From Crocosphaera sp. (GTDB taxonomy: Bacteria; Cyanobacteriota; Cyanobacteriia; Cyanobacteriales; Microcystaceae), in NCBI RefSeq assembly GCF_030064895.1, contig NZ_JASJEB010000005.1:1-64000 (forward strand): 64,000 bases of DNA, written 5' to 3'. The translations under genes were made by a program, and so were the position numbers. Positions 1 to 9,109 of the stretch are shown here, in pieces. The notes under the pieces are model-generated. The model did not search any database. It saw only the letters and a list, made by a program, of their open reading frames with translations, and was not told the DNA's origin. Each line of letters begins with the position of its first letter. Positions within the stretch are counted from its first letter, which is position 1.

Positions 1-116
1 GGACAAGTCAGAGCCGACTCCCTTGGATGAAGCAGGAAGTAAAATAAACTCAAACCAAGTTATCATGAGCCTAAAAACTTGATGGGTAAGTTTGAGTAAG
101 TTTTATATAGCGGAGT

Positions 117-2153
117 CTAAAACAGTAAACGATTAGGATGAACATCGACGGTTCTAGGGAGTATTTTTTGATTGGCACAGCCTTCTGATGAAGTACAATT
201 ATCTTCATAAAGGGCTAACTCAAACCAAAATGTTGTACCGATTCCCACTTCACTAATCAAATTAATTTGACTATGATGTTTATCAATAATATTTCTAACA
301 ATTGATAGTCCTAAACCTGTTCCTTCAAGGGTATGAACTCGATTTTCTACACGGAAAAAACGATCAAAAATAGCCGCTTGATCTTCGGGGGCAATACCAA
401 TACCGCTATCAGAAATTTCTACTCTAACACAAGATTTATCATTAAATTGTTTTGATTTAGTTTTAAAATAATAAGCACGAATGACAATTATCCCCCCAGA
501 AGTAGTAAACTTTAGAGCATTGCCAACTAAATTAGTCATTACCTGTAACAATAAATCATAATGTCCTAAGATTAAAGGTAAATTTGATTCAACTTCTTTC
601 TTGAAAGTTAACTGCTTATCTTTGGCATTCAATTGATAACTTCTTAGAGTTTGTTCGATTAATTGGGATATATCTACCCCATTCAAATGATAGGTTTTAG
701 AAGATTCTAAACGGGATAAATCTAAGACATCATTAACTAATCTAGTCAGGCGATCAGTTTCATGATTTGCAGTTTCTAGAAATTCTTTTTTTTCTGTTTC
801 TGTTAAGTCTTCTCCAAATTCTGAGAGGGTTTCTATAAAAGATTTAATGTTAAATAAAGGGGTTCTTAACTCATGAGATACATTGCTAATGAATTGACTT
901 TTAGCTTCGTTTAATTCTACTTCACGGGTAATATCTTGTACCGTCATCACTATTCCTTTCAGGGTTTCTCTCTGTTTATCAAAAACTTGAGTTAACAAAA
1001 CTCGCACAATTCTTGATATAGGTTGGCTGATATTAATGCGATATTCTCCTGGGCTAATCCTGGGTTGTAAAGCTTGATTTTCCGAGGTTTCATCGGATTC
1101 TAATTCATCAGAAACAGTCGTACTTTGCAGCATCATTTGTTCTAAAGGAAGTTGTAACTGCTCCGTCAATTCTGAGGGTAAAAGTTCCAGTATATTTTGA
1201 CCAATGACATTTTTCCCATCCCAAACAAACATCCGTCTTGCTGTGGGATTAACTAACAATAAGTTGAGATCAGCATCTAATAAAATTGCCCCATCAACAA
1301 TAGTAGAAACTAAGGTATCTAATTTCGCTTTTTCTGCCGTTAATTCCTCTATATTTTGCTCTTCATAGCGTTCAAGACGTTTGGCCATTTCATTGAAACT
1401 AAAAATTAATTCCCCTAATTCCCCACCAAAGGGAAGATTAATTCTTTGTTTAAAGTTTCCAGCTGCAATATTTTTAACCCCCACTAATAATTCTTTAATA
1501 GGAAGAGTAATCGTTAAAGCATTAAAAACTGCCCCTAAAATGACCATAGCCCAAATAGCAACAAAAACAGCGATGGTAACATCACGGGTTAAATTAGAAG
1601 AATTAACCACTGTTGCATTGGGATTAATACCAATAGCTAAAAACCCTAAATTTTGCCCTTCATGTTTAAGAGGAACGAAAACATCCGTTACTTCCCCGTT
1701 GGGACTTTGATGTTGTCTAACTGAGGGTAAGCTATGGTCGTCGGAGGAAAAAGTAGGCAGTTGTAAACGACGTTCAATAGTCAAGGAATTTTGAACTTCA
1801 GCCGATGAATAGGGGATACCAAAGAAAATTTTTCCTGTGTTATCAGTGTAAATGATGTAACGAATACTGGAGGTGCTTTGATAAAAACGACTGGAAAAAC
1901 GAGCAACTTCTGTTAAATTATCTTCAGCAACCAGAGGGGCTACATTAGAAGCGAGTAATAACCCCAAATCTCTACCAAAGCGCGTATCATTTAGTTGCGC
2001 GTCCCTCTGAATGGTATTAACTGCCCAAAAGGTTAAACCACTCATAAATAAGGAGACGGCCAGAGTAGCAACCGCCATTAACTTGGTTTGCAGGGTGAAT
2101 TCTGACCACCAACGTCTGAGAATCTCTTGAATTTGGGATAGGAGGTGAAACAA
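117..2153 (-). CDS. nblS: NblS/Hik33-type membrane sensor histidine kinase
   Basis: Membrane histidine kinase of 678 aa, the expected length for cyanobacterial NblS (Hik33/DspA). This family senses high light and other stresses, signals to RpaB-type regulators and controls photoprotection and phycobilisome turnover genes. Visible order: TM helix about 25-47, an extracytoplasmic domain of about 145 aa, a second TM about 195-218, HAMP, a PAS-like region about 280-400, then HisKA with SHELRTPL (phospho-acceptor H427), an N box (NLVGNALKF), DSGIGI and GTGLGLSIV. The HAMP-PAS-HisKA order and full-length match make this a confident call. It stands alone on the minus strand; the upstream gap to the antiporter holds only repeats. 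The ORF on the opposite strand at 1381-1710 is a shadow. Confidence 0.93.
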   Translation of the reverse strand: MFHLLSQIQEILRRWWSEFTLQTKLMAVATLAVSLFMSGLTFWAVNTIQRDAQLNDTRFGRDLGLLLASNVAPLVAEDNLTEVARFSSRFYQSTSSIRYIIYTDNTGKIFFGIPYSSAEVQNSLTIERRLQLPTFSSDDHSLPSVRQHQSPNGEVTDVFVPLKHEGQNLGFLAIGINPNATVVNSSNLTRDVTIAVFVAIWAMVILGAVFNALTITLPIKELLVGVKNIAAGNFKQRINLPFGGELGELIFSFNEMAKRLERYEEQNIEELTAEKAKLDTLVSTIVDGAILLDADLNLLLVNPTARRMFVWDGKNVIGQNILELLPSELTEQLQLPLEQMMLQSTTVSDELESDETSENQALQPRISPGEYRINISQPISRIVRVLLTQVFDKQRETLKGIVMTVQDITREVELNEAKSQFISNVSHELRTPLFNIKSFIETLSEFGEDLTETEKKEFLETANHETDRLTRLVNDVLDLSRLESSKTYHLNGVDISQLIEQTLRSYQLNAKDKQLTFKKEVESNLPLILGHYDLLLQVMTNLVGNALKFTTSGGIIVIRAYYFKTKSKQFNDKSCVRVEISDSGIGIAPEDQAAIFDRFFRVENRVHTLEGTGLGLSIVRNIIDKHHSQINLISEVGIGTTFWFELALYEDNCTSSEGCANQKILPRTVDVHPNRLLF

Positions 2154-2314
2154 GGCTAACTTAGTTCAAGATTTTTTTGCTTTTATTATCGCCACATAGG
2201 AGAGACGTAATCTCCCTCTTTTATGTTCTCATCTTACCCTATGTCTAGGGTAGTCTCCAATCAATTCTTTCAATATATTTTTTGATGCTTTCAGTAAAGG
2301 CAGCTCCAATTAAT

Positions 2315-2355
2315 CCTTCTGCCTTCTGCCTTCTGCCCCCTGCCTCCTGCCTTCT
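2315..2355. repeat. tandem heptamer repeat (TGCCTTC type)
   Basis: Five to six near-perfect copies of a 7-nt unit (CTGCCTT/CTGCCCC/CTGCCTC) lie between the antiporter stop and the nblS start. This is the short tandemly repeated repetitive (STRR) class common between cyanobacterial genes. The antiporter stop codon directly abuts the array. Confidence 0.8.
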
Positions 2356-4455
2356 TCAAGAATGAGGTTGTCCAAATAAGACTAGAGAACAACTTAATTT
2401 TTTGAGAACTTCTGTAGTAATATCACTCACGGCTAAACCACCTACGGTACGACGACGAAAGGATCTTAAAATCAACAAATCAAACTGATGAGAAGCGCGA
2501 ATAATTACTTGTGCAGGATCATCATGAATTATCATTTTTATTTGATATTTTTCTGATAATTTGTATTCAGTGATTAACCGCAATAAGCTAGTTTTAAATT
2601 CTGCAATTTGGTCTTGTGGTGTTTGGCGATCGCAGATATGTAAGAGGGTTATTTTTCCTTGGTTAGAATCAGCAAGTAGTTGAGCAAATTTAATGGTTTC
2701 TAAAGTAACTTTACTTAAGTTTTTGATCGGCACTAAAATTCTGTTTAAGTTGACAGGATTATCCAACAAACGCATTACGGCAACAGGACAATGAGACGAC
2801 CAAAATACAGTATCTAAAATTGTTCCAAATAGTCTCGCTTTTAAGCCGATATTTTCACTCCATCCCATGATAATTAAGTTAGCATTTTTTTCTTTTGCAC
2901 TGCGACTAATTCCTTGAGCAACGTCATCATCAATACGAATAATAGGTTGAGCATCTACTTCAAATTCTTGACTAATTTCTATTGCTCGCTCCAATAATAT
3001 TTGACCTTGTTTAAGGTTTCCATCTACTTGTGGATCATCCATGTGAACACCAGCATTAGCAATACAAACCGGAACAATAATCCCTGATTCTTGTTTAGCT
3101 AATAAAGAACCCATTTCCAGCAAATCTCGTTGAGTATAGGGATTATAAATAGGTATAACTACAGTAAAATGATCATTCTTTGTTTCAGTTTGTAATTGGG
3201 GCAACCATTCTTCTAAGGTATTTTCTATACTTCTATCTTCTTCATTTTCTCTTGTTTTTGGTAACGGCAATTTTGTGGCGAACTGTGCTGTTAAGACTGG
3301 TCCTAAAATAGAGGTAATTAACATTAACACAATAATGCTATTAAAAATAGTTTCGTTGAGCAATCTTTCCCCTGCTGAATTTTGAACCTGATAAGCAGCT
3401 AAAGCCGCAGCTAAAGTTGCAGCAACTTGAGGTAATGACAAAGACCACATAGTAAGTGATTCAGCCCAAGTATAACGATAAATAAACTTAGCAGCCGTTG
3501 CAGCCAGTAATTTAGCAACTATCAAACCACCAACAATACCAATTACTAAAGGTAGTTGAAATTCAATAGTCTTAATAAAAGCTGGAATGTCTAACAATAG
3601 TCCCATTCCTATAAAAAAGAAGGGAATAAATAACGTTCCTCCTACAAACTCTACCTTCTCTTTAACAGGACCATTTCCTACCACATCATTTACAGCTAAA
3701 CCAGCCAAAAAAGCCCCAACAATTTTATCAACATTGATTAATTGTGCGCCTATAGCAGCTAGAAAAACAGCTAATAAAACAAATAAAAACTGATTACTTT
3801 CCTCATCACCACTGCGCCTAAAGTATTCTTTCCCTAACCAGCGAAAACCAAAAAGAATAATAACAGAATATAATCCCAAAGAAACCAATTGAATAACTAA
3901 ACTAACCGCCGAAAAATCTCCACTATGAATAGAAACACAAATAGCTAACACTAACAAAGCAGCAATATCAGTAAAAATAGTTGCTCCAATAGTAACCATC
4001 ACAGCTTGATTCTTAACCATTCCTAAGCGTTGAACAATAGGAAAACCTAACAAAGTGTGAGAAGCTAAAAGGGAACCAATTAAAATAGAAGAATTCCAGC
4101 CATAACCAAAACGAATACCAACATAAGTTCCCATTAATAGGGGCAAAAAGAACGTCAAACTACCAAAAACTAAAGAGCGTTCTTTTGTTTTGCGAAATTC
4201 ATCCAAATCTATCTCTAAACCTGCCACAAACATGAGATAAATTTTACCAATATCGGAAAATAATGCGATACTCTCTGAATCAGCATCTAACAGATATAAG
4301 CCATCTTTTCCTAAGACAACACCAGCAAATAGTAACCCCACTAAACCAGGAAGACGTAACCGTTCAAAAATAGGCGGTAACGTCAAAATAACTAATAATA
4401 AGATTGTAAAAGAAACTAAAGGATTATTGCGTAAAAGAGATAACAAATTTTCCAT
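2356..4455 (-). CDS. CPA2-family Na+(K+)/H+ antiporter with two C-terminal Usp domains
   Basis: Integral membrane cation:proton antiporter, 699 aa. Residues about 1-395 form roughly 12-13 hydrophobic helices with CPA2 hallmarks: GLVGLLFAGVVLGKDGL near the N-terminus, LIGSLLASHTLLGFPIV, and VGAFLAGLAVND. Residues about 425-560 and 565-699 are hydrophilic and look like two tandem UspA-like alpha/beta domains (for example VNLNRILVPIKNLSKVTLETI opens the second). This antiporter-plus-Usp layout is common in cyanobacterial NhaS/NapA-like proteins, where the soluble part is thought to regulate transport. Substrate ion cannot be decided from sequence. The ATG start is followed at once by the first helix. 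Upstream at about 4490 lies an IS-end-like motif separating it from sbtB. Confidence 0.88.
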   Translation of the reverse strand: MENLLSLLRNNPLVSFTILLLVILTLPPIFERLRLPGLVGLLFAGVVLGKDGLYLLDADSESIALFSDIGKIYLMFVAGLEIDLDEFRKTKERSLVFGSLTFFLPLLMGTYVGIRFGYGWNSSILIGSLLASHTLLGFPIVQRLGMVKNQAVMVTIGATIFTDIAALLVLAICVSIHSGDFSAVSLVIQLVSLGLYSVIILFGFRWLGKEYFRRSGDEESNQFLFVLLAVFLAAIGAQLINVDKIVGAFLAGLAVNDVVGNGPVKEKVEFVGGTLFIPFFFIGMGLLLDIPAFIKTIEFQLPLVIGIVGGLIVAKLLAATAAKFIYRYTWAESLTMWSLSLPQVAATLAAALAAYQVQNSAGERLLNETIFNSIIVLMLITSILGPVLTAQFATKLPLPKTRENEEDRSIENTLEEWLPQLQTETKNDHFTVVIPIYNPYTQRDLLEMGSLLAKQESGIIVPVCIANAGVHMDDPQVDGNLKQGQILLERAIEISQEFEVDAQPIIRIDDDVAQGISRSAKEKNANLIIMGWSENIGLKARLFGTILDTVFWSSHCPVAVMRLLDNPVNLNRILVPIKNLSKVTLETIKFAQLLADSNQGKITLLHICDRQTPQDQIAEFKTSLLRLITEYKLSEKYQIKMIIHDDPAQVIIRASHQFDLLILRSFRRRTVGGLAVSDITTEVLKKLSCSLVLFGQPHS

Positions 4456-4488
4456 TTAGGTTAATCTTAGCTGATTACTTTAATCATT

Positions 4489-4545
4489 TTGACATACTCC
4501 CCCATTAACCGCTACGCAGTATAACAGGGGATTAGTAATCTGCTG
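4489..4545. repeat. IS200/IS605-end-like remnant
   Basis: The stretch begins TGACATACTCCCCC and closes with CAGGGGATTAG, so the C-run and G-run can pair across a 27-nt loop containing CGCTACGC. TGACATACTCCCC followed by a hairpin is a familiar boundary of IS200/IS605-family elements in cyanobacteria. No tnpA or tnpB remains. It sits exactly at the downstream edge of the G+C-richer sbtA-sbtB block. Recognition is from memory of such ends, so confidence is limited. Confidence 0.4.
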
Positions 4546-4554
4546 TTTTTGAGT

Positions 4555-4890
<336 letters not shown>

Positions 4891-4940
4891 TTAAACTAAA
4901 TAGAAATTTGAGTAAACGGCAGCATTCTGTATTATGGCAC

Positions 4941-5042
4941 TTATCTAGTGCAGCGTGGTGAAAATAACCCACCAGTCTCCAAAGGCTCAAACCCTTACCA
5001 ATCAATACTTTTGCCTTTTGCCTTTTGCCTTTTGCCTTTTGA
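4941..5042. repeat. dispersed repeat plus TTTTGCC heptamer array between sbtA and sbtB
   Basis: The left part (4941-5003, starting CTAGTGCAGCGTGGTG) is about 80 percent identical by eye to 46799-46858 in this window; both contain AATAACCCACCAGTC and CTCAAACCCTTACC. The right part (5007-5042) is five tandem copies of a 7-nt TTTTGCC unit. The spacer then continues with a small GC-rich palindrome around GCGGCACTAGCCGC near 5047-5065. No gene is supported in this spacer; short ORFs here are not credible. Confidence 0.6.
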
Positions 5043-5118
5043 CTTCCGCGTAGCGGCACTAGCCGCCGCGTTGGTCTTTGGGTTGGGGGAACACAGGCAC
5101 ACTGCGACCCCTCCCAAA

Positions 5119-6237
5119 TCAGCCGCCAAGTGCCTGAGCCAGACCGATAAAGAGCGGTATTCCGATGGCCAGAGCAACCGGTGTACCGACGGCTGTGGAG
5201 GAACCAATATAGGCGGAGGGGTTAGCTGAAGGAATCCCCGCTCGTAAAGTGGGAGGACCTGAGATGTCGGAACTAGAGGAGGCGATAACGGCTAGGATTA
5301 CTACTCCGCCAAGGCTAAATCCGGTGAGATAGTGTGCAATCAGTCCCAAACCGAAGGCAATAAGTCCATGTAATAACGGAGCTATAAAAGCATAGATGGC
5401 GTACCATTGACCGACTTTCCGTAGCTCGCCAATCCTTGCAGTGGCTTCCATTCCCATTACCAGCATCAATATGGAAAGTAACCCACGGAAGGGGGGAGCA
5501 AAGAAGTTATCATAGACGCTGTCAGGCACGGTTACCAAACCTAGAGCGAGGCCAAGTAGCAGTGCGGATAGGGCTGAACCCTGAAGACTTTCCTTGATAA
5601 TGGGCCATATTTTCACCTTCTCGCTTTCGCGCTTAGGATACCCCTGTGCAGTAATGCTAGTAGTGCTAGCAGTGCTATGCTCTCCGTAATATTCTTGTTC
5701 GCCGTAAAATTCCTGCTTGCTACGATACTCCTCTTCAGCAATGCGCTGCTTTTTCTTGCTGGAATAAACACTGGCTAAGACGATAGCAGTCACGAGTGCT
5801 GGTATGTCCATGAAGGGATAGAGTGCTGCTGCCCAAGCTTCGTATTCGATACCTTCTGTTTCCATTAGGGTTAGGGCTGCAGCGAGGGTAGAACCACTCA
5901 CCGCACCAAATAAGCCTGATGTGGCAATGGCATCTAGGGTTTTGACCTTCGGCATTTTGGCCAGGGTGTAGCGACCGATGAAGACTATTAATATCCCTGT
6001 TACCACAGCTAAAAAGGCGGGCAAAAGCATCGCCGCAAGGTTGGCATTACGAATGGCAATACCGCCGCTCAAGCCAACTTTGATGAGCAGCATGAAGACA
6101 ATAAACTTATAAACAGCATCGGGAATTTGCAGTCTACTATTGACGGCTGCAACAACCATCCCACCAATTAGAAAGCCTAGTGTGGGGGACTGCAACTTGC
6201 CTAAAAAGAGCGTCACGAAATCAGATAAAAAATCCAT
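5119..6237 (-). CDS. sbtA: SbtA, sodium-dependent bicarbonate transporter
   Basis: High-affinity Na+/HCO3- symporter of the inner membrane and part of the carbon-concentrating mechanism. At 372 aa it matches the usual SbtA length. Two inverted sets of helices are separated by a hydrophilic loop (about 170-215: charged and Ser/Thr/Tyr-rich with EEEYRSKQEFYGEQEYYG), the position of the regulatory loop in known SbtA. Family-like segments include SGLFGAVSGSTLAAALT and SSSSDISGPPTLRAGIPSANP. The ATG is preceded by AAGGAG at good spacing. Transcription would run sbtA then sbtB. A perfect 16-bp inverted repeat 48 nt upstream is a likely control site. The gene is visibly richer in G+C than the antiporter and nblS, and HIP1 sites are absent. 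Confidence 0.94.
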   Translation of the reverse strand: MDFLSDFVTLFLGKLQSPTLGFLIGGMVVAAVNSRLQIPDAVYKFIVFMLLIKVGLSGGIAIRNANLAAMLLPAFLAVVTGILIVFIGRYTLAKMPKVKTLDAIATSGLFGAVSGSTLAAALTLMETEGIEYEAWAAALYPFMDIPALVTAIVLASVYSSKKKQRIAEEEYRSKQEFYGEQEYYGEHSTASTTSITAQGYPKRESEKVKIWPIIKESLQGSALSALLLGLALGLVTVPDSVYDNFFAPPFRGLLSILMLVMGMEATARIGELRKVGQWYAIYAFIAPLLHGLIAFGLGLIAHYLTGFSLGGVVILAVIASSSSDISGPPTLRAGIPSANPSAYIGSSTAVGTPVALAIGIPLFIGLAQALGG

Positions 6238-6284
6238 ATTGTAATTTCTCCTTAATTATTTCTTAGGGGTCAGGAGATAACAGA

Positions 6285-6332
6285 ATAGAGTTAAATCAAT
6301 TACCCTTTTATTTCTCATTGATTTAACTCTAT
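6285..6332. promoter_or_regulatory. perfect 16-bp inverted repeat upstream of sbtA
   Basis: Arms ATAGAGTTAAATCAAT (6285-6300) and its exact reverse complement (6317-6332) flank a 16-nt spacer, starting 48 nt before the sbtA ATG. The inner halves give TCAAT-N16-ATTGA, reminiscent of LysR-type sites such as those of CcmR/NdhR, which controls sbtA in other cyanobacteria. It could equally be a leader hairpin. What is seen is the exact symmetry; regulator identity is inference. Confidence 0.6.
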
Positions 6333-6711
6333 CTCATTTTGTCCATAAAAGCTCAAAAAAATCCAAAAATTTGAGAAGTATTATTTTATTTAATTGATAA
6401 TTTAAGCTTATGATTTCTAGCTAAGTCATAGGCTTTACTGAATTAACCGTGTTTCAAGAAAAAAATTAAGGATTGATGACATTATGGTTGTTTATCCTTT
6501 CGTTTCCTTGACTATATTTTCCATAGTTAACTAAAAATAAATATTTATTCCTCTATTAACTTCCCTTTATTTATGATCCCAAACAAATTATTAAGTTTTA
6601 TGGATAAAATATATTTTGTAGCGAATGTTACAGAATTATTTGTTATAAATAGTAATGAGGGTGAAATAAACCAAAGAAGAAATCACCATAAGCAATGGGA
6701 GTTTAAAAATT

Positions 6712-6909
6712 ATGTCTACCCAACAACAAGCAAGAGCGTTAATGATGCGTCATCATCAAATGGTCAAAAATCGTCAACAATCTATGTTAGGACGCGCGGC
6801 CGCTGAAATTGGTGTTGATGTTGAAAAAGATTATTGGACTACCATTCAAGGTAAACCCTGTTCTGGTTTCCGTAGTTCTTATGATCGTTGTCATGCTGCG
6901 ATGAGTTAG
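6712..6909 (+). CDS. small conserved-looking cyanobacterial protein of unknown function
   Basis: A 65-aa basic protein rich in Gln, Met and His at its N-terminus (MSTQQQARALMMRHHQMV), then an AAAEIG helix and a C-terminal part with two Cys. No signal peptide or membrane segment. A GGGAG ribosome-binding site lies about 11 nt before the ATG, and a strong rho-independent terminator follows at 6974, so it looks like a stand-alone transcription unit. I do not recognise the family and assign no function. An overlapping reading frame from 6573 was rejected because it has no ribosome-binding site and starts in the promoter-like AT-rich stretch. The 474 bp between sbtA and this gene hold the divergent promoters and the inverted repeat. 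Confidence 0.75.
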   Translation: MSTQQQARALMMRHHQMVKNRQQSMLGRAAAEIGVDVEKDYWTTIQGKPCSGFRSSYDRCHAAMS

Positions 6910-6973
6910 TAATTTTTAATGTTTTTTCTTGATCATAGTAACTCAATGAAACTATTGCAGTATCGACAATCAT

Positions 6974-7001
6974 AAGGTGTTCTTAAGGAGAAGGACACCT
7001 T
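6974..7001 (+). terminator. rho-independent terminator after the 65-aa gene
   Basis: An 11-bp stem (AAGGTGTTCTT with AAGGACACCTT, one G-U pair) and a 6-nt loop are followed by ATTTTG. It is 65 nt downstream of the stop codon at 6909. Confidence 0.75.
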
Positions 7002-7205
7002 ATTTTGATAATGAAAATATTTATAGTATTTTCATTATTATTTATCGGAATTAAGACAAGAAAATTTTTTCCAAGATAAAAATACGATTATTTAATTTAT
7101 CTTAATAAAAAGTCACTTTTAAAGAATTTATATTGGCGAGAAGATCAGGTTTTGCAGCTAAGATTATTTGATAAAATATAGATAATGATTTAGGAAAATA
7201 TAATC

Positions 7206-7625
7206 ATGTTATTAACTATAAAAGCTAAAGCAGTGTTTATAGCATCTTTGATAGTTGGTATTTCCTTAGCCTCTTCACCAGTCGCTTCTGCACAAGAAGG
7301 TCCTTGTCTAGGAATTTCCGATAAAAATCCTTATCCTTCCTATGAATCAACCATAAATCCCTTTCCAAGAAACCAATTACCTCCAGGTATTTTTGGTGGT
7401 GAATTAGACCAGGGTTTAGTGAGGACATGGAATCCAAATTCAAATGTTAATTTACGTCAACAAGCTAATACGAGTAGTCAAGTATTAAGAAATATTAGCG
7501 ATCGAAGTGTAATACCACTATATGGTGGATATTACTCTGAAGATAATTATTGGTGGTGGTTTACAGAATATGAAGGGAAGAAAGGATGGATTAGATCCGA
7601 TTATGTATGCGGTGATCCTCAATAA
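7206..7625 (+). CDS. secreted protein with bacterial SH3-like domain
   Basis: A 139-aa exported protein. The N-terminus is a typical signal peptide (basic start, hydrophobic core, ASA cleavage region near residue 29). Residues about 70-135 match a bacterial SH3 (SH3b) domain: NVNLRQQANTSSQVL, then a run of aromatic residues YWWWF and a closing GKKGWIRSDYVCG. Such domains usually bind peptidoglycan or act as extracellular ligand-binding modules. There is no catalytic domain. The Cys near residue 34 and in the C-terminal VCG could form a disulfide. It stands alone; the 296 bp upstream are AT-rich after the 6974 terminator. Role beyond cell-envelope binding is unknown. Confidence 0.75.
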   Translation: MLLTIKAKAVFIASLIVGISLASSPVASAQEGPCLGISDKNPYPSYESTINPFPRNQLPPGIFGGELDQGLVRTWNPNSNVNLRQQANTSSQVLRNISDRSVIPLYGGYYSEDNYWWWFTEYEGKKGWIRSDYVCGDPQ

Positions 7626-7656
7626 TGCGATGCGATTGAGGCAGATTTCAGATTAA

Positions 7657-7773
7657 GACATCTCCCCAGAGCAGTACGCTGGTGCTTACTACTGGATTGG
7701 TTTTGACTATATTTCAAACCTAATTCAGTTATTTGGTTTAGAGGATAAAAGTCATCTTTGCTGTGGTGGATAG
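7657..7773 (+). pseudogene. decayed fragment of an AAA-like (AAA_35-type) STAND ATPase gene
   Basis: The frame starting at 7657 reads DISPEQYAGAYYWIGFDY, continues with a hydrophobic stretch ending LFGLEDK and stops at 7771. This matches the region [22 protein letters not shown] of the 1383-aa protein encoded at 56109, in spacing and hallmark residues (EQ..Y, aromatic run, FGLED). An in-frame stop precedes it at 7654 and there is no start codon, so only about 39 codons remain. The remainder up to the permease start at 7912 shows no further recognisable coding. Called by eye; a translated search would confirm it. Confidence 0.5.
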
Positions 7774-7911
7774 TGATAAATCGGTTATATTAAGGGAATG
7801 TTACAAATTTATGATAAAGTAATCCCTGTTTAATCCTATTCATCTTTGAGAACATTATTGAGCCAACTTACGTCTATAAGACCAATACCAGCCTGATCGG
7901 GCAATCGTATA

Positions 7912-8949
7912 ATGACACAATTACACCACGCCTTTACTCTATTCCTCAGTTTGCTGGTGGAAGCTTTCCCCTTTTTGCTGTTAGGGGTATCCTTATCAAG
8001 TGCCTTACTCCTCTTCATAGATGAGGGAAAGTTAATAGCAACTATTCCTAAAAATCCCTTATTAGGGGCGATCGCCGGTAGTTGTATCGGTTTTCTTTTT
8101 CCGGTGTGTGAGTGTGGAAATGTGCCAGTAGCGCGACGGTTTCTTCTACAGGGACTGCCCAACTCAGCAGCTATCGGTTTTTTATTAGCAGCCCCCACAA
8201 TTAACCCGATTGTAATTTGGTCAACCTGGGTGGCGTTTCGGGGTCAACCAGAAATTGTTTTTTATCGCATTCTTTTCTCTTTGATCATCTCCATTGCTAT
8301 TGGTTGGATTTTCAGTGTACAAAAAGATCCCCGTCCCATGCTACAACCTTTATTGGCCAAACGGATCACCATGTTATCCCGTAAACCCAAGTTTGCCCGT
8401 TCCAGAAAACAAGAACCAAGCTTAAAAGAGTCGATGTTATTACAGTCGGGGACATTTTTACTGGGAAGCGATAAAGGTCCAATGCGACTAGATGAAACAT
8501 CAGTGGCAACATTAACCATGAGTTCCGATCAATCATCGGTTCTGAATGGACGTTTAAAATTATTTCTGGAAAATGTTACCCAAGAACTGAGAGAATTAGG
8601 AGGGATGTTAATTGTAGGCAGTGCGATCGCGGCTTGTCTACAAGTCTTTGTTCCTCGCGAGATTGTTTTGAGTTTGGGACAGGGAAGCATTAGTTCAATC
8701 CTGGCCATGATGTTATTAGCGGCCATTGTTTCTATTTGTTCAACAGTAGATGCATTTTTTGCTTTATCTTTTGCCTCAACTTTTACCACGAGTTCTCTGT
8801 TAGCATTTCTGGTGTTTGGGCCGATGATCGATATTAAAGCTGTTGGTTTAATGCTTTCAATTTTTCAACCCAGAATGATAGTTTATTTATTCGCACTGGC
8901 CGGACAGTTAACCTTTATCTTGGCTTTGTTTCATAGTTACTTTCTCTGA
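7912..8949 (+). CDS. UPF0718/ArsP-type permease
   Basis: A multi-pass membrane protein of 345 aa with about 8 helices. It carries the family motif FPVCECGNVPVARRF around residues 63-77, with paired Cys, and the mirrored STVDAFFALSF in the second half. In this permease family (DUF318, including the methylarsenite exporter ArsP) Cys residues in the first motif can bind soft ligands; the actual substrate here is unknown. A loop of about 70 hydrophilic residues (about 145-215) separates the two helix sets. It precedes a TIGR03943 protein on the same strand, a pairing also seen in Gram-positive bacteria, suggesting the two form one transport or metal-handling unit. HIP1 sites occur inside the gene. 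Confidence 0.8.
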   Translation: MTQLHHAFTLFLSLLVEAFPFLLLGVSLSSALLLFIDEGKLIATIPKNPLLGAIAGSCIGFLFPVCECGNVPVARRFLLQGLPNSAAIGFLLAAPTINPIVIWSTWVAFRGQPEIVFYRILFSLIISIAIGWIFSVQKDPRPMLQPLLAKRITMLSRKPKFARSRKQEPSLKESMLLQSGTFLLGSDKGPMRLDETSVATLTMSSDQSSVLNGRLKLFLENVTQELRELGGMLIVGSAIAACLQVFVPREIVLSLGQGSISSILAMMLLAAIVSICSTVDAFFALSFASTFTTSSLLAFLVFGPMIDIKAVGLMLSIFQPRMIVYLFALAGQLTFILALFHSYFL

Positions 8950-9109
8950 AATACCTGTCTTAAGTAATGGAGAATGGATAAGTCGAGTGTAGAATAAGGA
9001 AATATTAAATTCTAAATTCTTATCTCTCCTGTAAAGGATCGGTTTTCGGCCGAATTAATTCATTATCAATTGTCAATTATCCATTGATAAAAGAGGTCAA
9101 ATAATCTTG

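Noticed and set aside
1-88. Possible 3' end of a gene running in from the left (frames ending at 47 or 82)
   Set aside because: Two frames are open to the edge but too short to identify; tails of this kind are common by chance and no family motif is certain.
1381-1710. 109-aa plus-strand frame
   Set aside because: Fully antisense to the HAMP/TM part of nblS; low-complexity composition; no ribosome-binding site.
6573-6806. 77-aa frame overlapping the 65-aa gene
   Set aside because: Its start lies in AT-rich promoter-like DNA without a Shine-Dalgarno site, and the 65-aa frame has a better start and a terminator.
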